A stretch of 64,000 bases of DNA from Chengkuizengella sediminis. Its GTDB lineage: Bacteria > Bacillota > Bacilli > Paenibacillales > KCTC-33759. The DNA lies in assembly GCF_010078385.1 (NCBI RefSeq), contig NZ_SIJC01000001.1:682001-746000 (forward strand), written 5' to 3'. The notes beneath the pieces are model-generated. The model was given only the letters and a program-made list of their open reading frames with translations. It did no database searches and had not been told where the DNA came from. The position numbers were made by a program, and so were the translations under genes. Of this stretch, positions 61,048 through 64,000 are shown one piece after another. The stretch's first letter is position 1. Every line of letters begins with the position of its first letter.

Positions 61048-61614
61048 TTAATCTCTATTACTTTTACCGATTCTTCTGATAAGAAAGAAAATAATAATCC
61101 CAATAATACTAAAAAATAAAATGTAACGAATATCCAATCCTGTATTTTCATTTTGATTAGATAAATCAATCATATCAGTAGGTTTTTTACCTTCACCTAA
61201 TTTTGATAAATCCTCAACTGCTTGAAATTCATTTAAAGGAAAACCTCGTACACAGAGATGCAAATAGTAGTTGCCTTGATCATCTAAATTTGTATAAATA
61301 AGATGCTCCTCACTAACTACAATGGGATAAGGATAATTACAACTTGTGCCCATGTCTACATTTATAATTACTTGAGATTGCTCTATTCCTTTATACGATT
61401 GAGCTACTTCAAACAATACGGGAGTTGCAGACATATTTTCACCTTTGTTTTGAGCTTGTATCTCTAATACTTTTCCCTTAAAAATAATATCAGAATGCGA
61501 GACCGCTTCTTCAAAGGATGGTTCAATGCAAAAACATGCAATTGCTGAAGATGGTACCCAAAATATAGAGATGATATACAATATAATACTTTGTATGATG
61601 ATCGTTTTTTTCAA
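61048..61614 (-). CDS. TIMP/NTR-like secreted, membrane-anchored protein
   Basis: 188-residue protein with an N-terminal signal peptide (about 1-26) ending in SSAIACFCIEPSFEEAVSHS. The mature N-terminal CxC followed by P-SFEEAVSHSDIIFKGKV is the pattern of bacterial TIMP/netrin-like domains. Further cysteines are in DMGTSCNYPYPIV and YLHLCVRGFPLNEF. A C-terminal membrane helix (about 161-181) with RRIGK after it anchors the protein. The family is poorly understood in bacteria; protease inhibition is not shown. It stands alone. Confidence 0.7.
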   Translation of the reverse strand: MKKTIIIQSIILYIISIFWVPSSAIACFCIEPSFEEAVSHSDIIFKGKVLEIQAQNKGENMSATPVLFEVAQSYKGIEQSQVIINVDMGTSCNYPYPIVVSEEHLIYTNLDDQGNYYLHLCVRGFPLNEFQAVEDLSKLGEGKKPTDMIDLSNQNENTGLDIRYILFFSIIGIIIFFLIRRIGKSNRD

Positions 61615-61789
61615 AGGAAATCCCCCAATTTTTTATACTTTTTAATGGTGATTCATTTCATTTATTTTTTACAAAAAATTGGATAATAATGTACTTATAC
61701 ATAAAAATCCTTTTAAAAGAAACTTTTTTTACTTTGTAGCAACTTATTATGTTAGAATATTTGGAAAATCATTTTAGGAGAGGATAACC

Positions 61790-62305
61790 ATGAATCAAGT
61801 TTATTTAAGTAAACCCACTGTAGAATTAGAACAAGAATATTTATCTTTTTATCAAGATTGGGTAAATAGTGGTGAGAAGTATGTTCCTTTTGTTATTCGG
61901 CAAGACCCAAATACCTTGATTCAATTTTTACTTGATTCAGCTCAAGGATTAAATATTCCAGCGCAATTTGTGCCTCATACAACATATTGGCTAGTAAGAG
62001 ATGAGGATAAATCAATATTAGGTGCGGTAAATATTCGACATCAACTAAATGAAAAGTTATTGAACATAGGTGGACATATTGGTTACGGTATCTGTTCTTC
62101 GGAAAGGCGTAAAGGTTATGCTACTAAAATGTTGGCTCTATCATTGGAAAAAGCCAGAGAATTAGGAATCCAAAAAGTGCTTGTTACTTGTGATTATAAT
62201 AATTTGGCTTCTAAAAAAACCATTTTTAATAATGGAGGCGTGCCTGATACGGATTATGTTGAGGAAAGTGGAAATATTGTGAATAGATTTTGGATCGAGC
62301 TTTAA
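61790..62305 (+). CDS. GNAT-family N-acetyltransferase
   Basis: 171-residue acetyltransferase. The acetyl-CoA site shows GHIGYGICSSERRKGYATKM (Q/R-x-x-G-x-G/A) and VLVTCDYNNLASKKTIFNNG. The substrate is not known. AGGAGAGG is 6 nt before the ATG. It converges with and overlaps the alkyltransferase-like gene by 4 bases. Confidence 0.9.
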   Translation: MNQVYLSKPTVELEQEYLSFYQDWVNSGEKYVPFVIRQDPNTLIQFLLDSAQGLNIPAQFVPHTTYWLVRDEDKSILGAVNIRHQLNEKLLNIGGHIGYGICSSERRKGYATKMLALSLEKARELGIQKVLVTCDYNNLASKKTIFNNGGVPDTDYVEESGNIVNRFWIEL

Positions 62306-62619
62306 TAAGTTTCTTCAGGATGATATTGATATGTCGCAAGGTTTAAAGTTCGATGAGTATTAAACTTAATTCCTTCACTTTCAAGTGACATTTTTTGAAT
62401 GAAAAATAATTCTTCATCAGCAATGCCTATTTCACCTTTGGCGTTGATCACTCGATGCCAAGGGAGTTTATGTTTTTGACTCATGGAATGAAGGATTCTA
62501 ACAACTTGTCTAGCTCCCCTTGGACTTCCAGCTAACTGAGCTATTTGTCCATAAGTCATAACTTTTCCTGATGGGATTTGTTTGATGATTTTAAGAACCT
62601 GTTCTGTAAAGCTCTCCAA
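62302..62619 (-). CDS. Alkyltransferase-like (ATL) MGMT-family DNA-binding protein
   Basis: 105-residue protein with the DNA-binding half of O6-alkylguanine-DNA alkyltransferase. Helix-turn-helix PSGKVMTYGQIAQLAGSPRG ARQV is followed by LPWHRVINAKGEIG. In active enzymes this reads PCHRV; here Trp replaces the reactive Cys, the hallmark of ATL proteins that flag alkylated bases for nucleotide excision repair. TTG at 62619 is preferred (AAGGAG 9 nt upstream). Confidence 0.9.
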   Translation of the reverse strand: MESFTEQVLKIIKQIPSGKVMTYGQIAQLAGSPRGARQVVRILHSMSQKHKLPWHRVINAKGEIGIADEELFFIQKMSLESEGIKFNTHRTLNLATYQYHPEETY

Positions 62620-62670
62620 AATGCACATCTCCTTTATTACGTAGTCACAATTCCAAATTTTCTTTATTAA

Positions 62671-63276
62671 TTATAAACTCTTAATAAACTTAATAAAATC
62701 TACTGTGTTTGTAAAATAGTAATCTGGCTCTTCTTCAAAATGAGTTGTTTGTACTGTTGAAAGCCAATGTACTCCTACTGTTAATAGATTTGCAGCTTTA
62801 CCTGCTCTAATATCTGCGATACTATCACCAACAAAAATAACTTCATCCTTTTTCAAATTCATCATTTCCATTGTTTTTAATATACCCTCAGGATTTGGTT
62901 TTGGTTGTTGAACCTCATCTCCAGCAATCGTTGTCTCAAACAAAGAGGTCATACTCAGTTGATCTAATGAAATATCCAAACCTCTTCTGCTTTTTCCAGT
63001 AATAATTCCCATTCTTAATCTCATGCCAAGTAAATCTTTTAACATTTTAATAATTTCACTAGAACTAAGCATGATGTCTCTATGTGCTTTTTGATATGAA
63101 GAGTAATACCTTTCAACTGCTTCATTTGTAAGTTTTTTGTTTTGAATAAAACCTCGAATAATTTCATCATCTGTTGGACCAAATAATTGTATGATCTCTT
63201 TATCTGATAGATTCTTCTTTTCATAGTGAAATCTCCTTTGGTTAAAGAGTAGAAATCCAATAGCTATCGGGTGCAA
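62671..63276 (-). pseudogene. HAD-family phosphatase lacking its catalytic N-terminus
   Basis: The frame encodes an AphA/PGP-like HAD protein from the cap onward: LSDKEIIQLFGPTDDEIIRG, motif II GIITGKSRRGLDIS, motif III QQPKPNPEGI and motif IV VIFVGDSIADIRAGKAA. Motif I (DxDGT), which bears the nucleophile, is missing. Upstream, instead of FDLDGTL, there is a short unrelated peptide frame ending in TAA, then AAGGAGA. The first 30 or so residues have been lost, so the product should be inactive. The 5' limit given is only where the frame opens. Confidence 0.65.
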
Positions 63277-63385
63277 CTTTTTGTTCTTCTACACCCATTG
63301 TAACGTATTTTCTATTATTTTTTCTCAATATGTAAACCGCGATAGTAATTTATTCTTTTCTTAAAAACAAAATGAAATCTTAAAA

Positions 63386-63431
63386 CAAAAAAAACTCCAT
63401 CATGTTCAGATTCAAATGAACAGAATGGAGA
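63386..63431 (-). terminator. Terminator of the small membrane protein gene
   Basis: CTCCAT-TC-TGTTCA pairs with TGAACA-TG-ATGGAG and is followed on the minus strand by eight T. Confidence 0.85.
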
Positions 63432-63447
63432 AGTCTTTTGTAAAGCA

Positions 63448-63624
63448 TCAAACTTTTCTAACTTTAAAATAATATACGATTACACCGAAAGGTCCAAACA
63501 AAGACACAATGACCTTCCATAACATATGTATATTCGTTTCTTTTCGTTTGGAGATTTTAGTAATCATAAAAATAGAAATAATCCATATAACGAATGCCAA
63601 AGTAAACCCTATTGGTCCAGCCAT
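63448..63624 (-). CDS. Small membrane protein, PLDc_N-like
   Basis: 58-residue protein with two hydrophobic helices (about 4-22 and 36-54) linked by KISKRKETNIHMLWK. The second helix carries FGPFGVIVYYFKVRKV, like the short N-terminal phospholipase-D-like membrane domain (PLDc_N). Start ATG at 63624, GGTGGG at 8-nt spacing. Function unknown. Confidence 0.65.
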   Translation of the reverse strand: MAGPIGFTLAFVIWIISIFMITKISKRKETNIHMLWKVIVSLFGPFGVIVYYFKVRKV

Positions 63625-63688
63625 AATCATAACCCACCTTTTGTGTTTAATGCTGATCTAAACATTATAACTTATATATTTAGATTTT

Positions 63689-64000
63689 TCATTTATTAAA
63701 CAAAAATTTCAATAATCCCCCTTTTTTCCATACCTTCTCAATATGCAGATCTTTTGATACCAATAACAAATCTGCTTGCAAACCTTCATCTATACTTCCA
63801 ATTTGATCTTCCATTCCTAGCCGTTTTGCAGGATTATAACTAGCTAATTTACTAACCTCAGGGACAGTCAGACCAACTTTATTAACCATATATTTAAAAG
63901 CTTCTATCATCGTTAAACTGCTACCTGCAAGATTCCCTCCTTCTTTTAATCTTGCTACGTTATCTTTCACTACAACATTTAATCCTCCCAAATTATAGAT
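63689..64000 (-). CDS. nagA: N-acetylglucosamine-6-phosphate deacetylase, C-terminal part
   Basis: About 103 codons, cut by the window edge. The C-terminal amidohydrolase segment is NLAGSSLTMIEAFKYMVNKV, VPEVSKLASYNPAKRLGMED and GSIDEGLQADLLLVSKDL, which is typical of NagA. The enzyme deacetylates GlcNAc-6-P in amino-sugar and wall recycling. The gene enters from the right; upstream parts are not visible. Confidence 0.9.
   Translation of the reverse strand: MYNLGGLNVVVKDNVARLKEGGNLAGSSLTMIEAFKYMVNKVGLTVPEVSKLASYNPAKRLGMEDQIGSIDEGLQADLLLVSKDLHIEKVWKKGGLLKFLFNK

Noticed and set aside
1-64000. tRNA, rRNA, CRISPR arrays, toxin-antitoxin or phage-defence operons
   Set aside because: I looked for their typical signatures (cloverleaf ends, regular spaced repeats, small paired genes, nuclease/helicase sets) and found none.

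Overview
The window reads as chromosomal DNA of a low-GC, endospore-forming Bacillota. The evidence is an intact sporulation sigma factor gene (sigK), strong AGGAGG-type ribosome binding sites, TTG and GTG starts, cold-shock, RecQ and MutS2 genes of Bacillales type, and a cluster that looks like spore-surface proteins. Secreted glycan-active and adhesive proteins, and a Gram-negative-type cytochrome c maturation system next to nitrite ammonification genes, point to a Paenibacillaceae-like, perhaps marine or sediment, organism. I cannot name the species from sequence alone.

Layout. 1-2823: two secreted proteins on the minus strand. 2824-3875: a graveyard of IS remnants (IS1182-like start, IS3-family element with an internal deletion). 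3941-6683: sigK and a MutS2 paralogue without the Smr domain, which has a structured leader. 7180-10030: two secreted proteins, one with tandem lamin-tail domains. 10333-18593: housekeeping genes (cold shock protein, old yellow enzyme, azoreductase with a YodB-type operator, CorC/HlyC transporter, NAD salvage pair, RecQ). 18675-31697: a nitrogen-oxide respiration and stress island with an ASCH-like protein, System I cytochrome c maturation genes, NrfA and NrfH, an LCP protein, flavohaemoglobin and an NsrR-type repressor. 31783-38464: PAP2 phosphatase and an appDFABC-order oligopeptide ABC transporter. 39148-42554: lipid kinase and an amino-acid ABC transporter. 42622-49102: mixed single genes, including a frameshifted MFS transporter. 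49670-53024: likely spore-surface proteins. 53332-61614: integrase scrap, a Vps62/beta-trefoil secreted protein, a PBP, a large modular glycoside hydrolase and a TIMP-like protein. 61790-64000: GNAT, alkyltransferase-like protein, a truncated HAD phosphatase, a small membrane protein and the 3' end of nagA.

The most coherent system is the island at 19-32 kb. NrfH (four CxxCH) and NrfA (CxxCK plus four CxxCH) form the ammonifying nitrite reductase. The downstream ccmEFH-ccmI-like-ccmABCD-ccmG genes would attach its haems. Perfect TGTGA-N6-TCACA (Fnr-type) sites lie in front of both units. Flavohaemoglobin and NsrR deal with the nitric oxide that nitrite reduction releases. The Ccm set is unusual: CcmE carries CxxxY in place of HxxxY, CcmH has only one of its two cysteines, and the operon holds a roughly 285-bp MITE-like insertion and an IS200/IS605-like hairpin cluster. 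Bacilli normally use System II (ResBC), so this is the region I would look at first. Functions below are assigned from recognisable motifs and family resemblance, without any database search.
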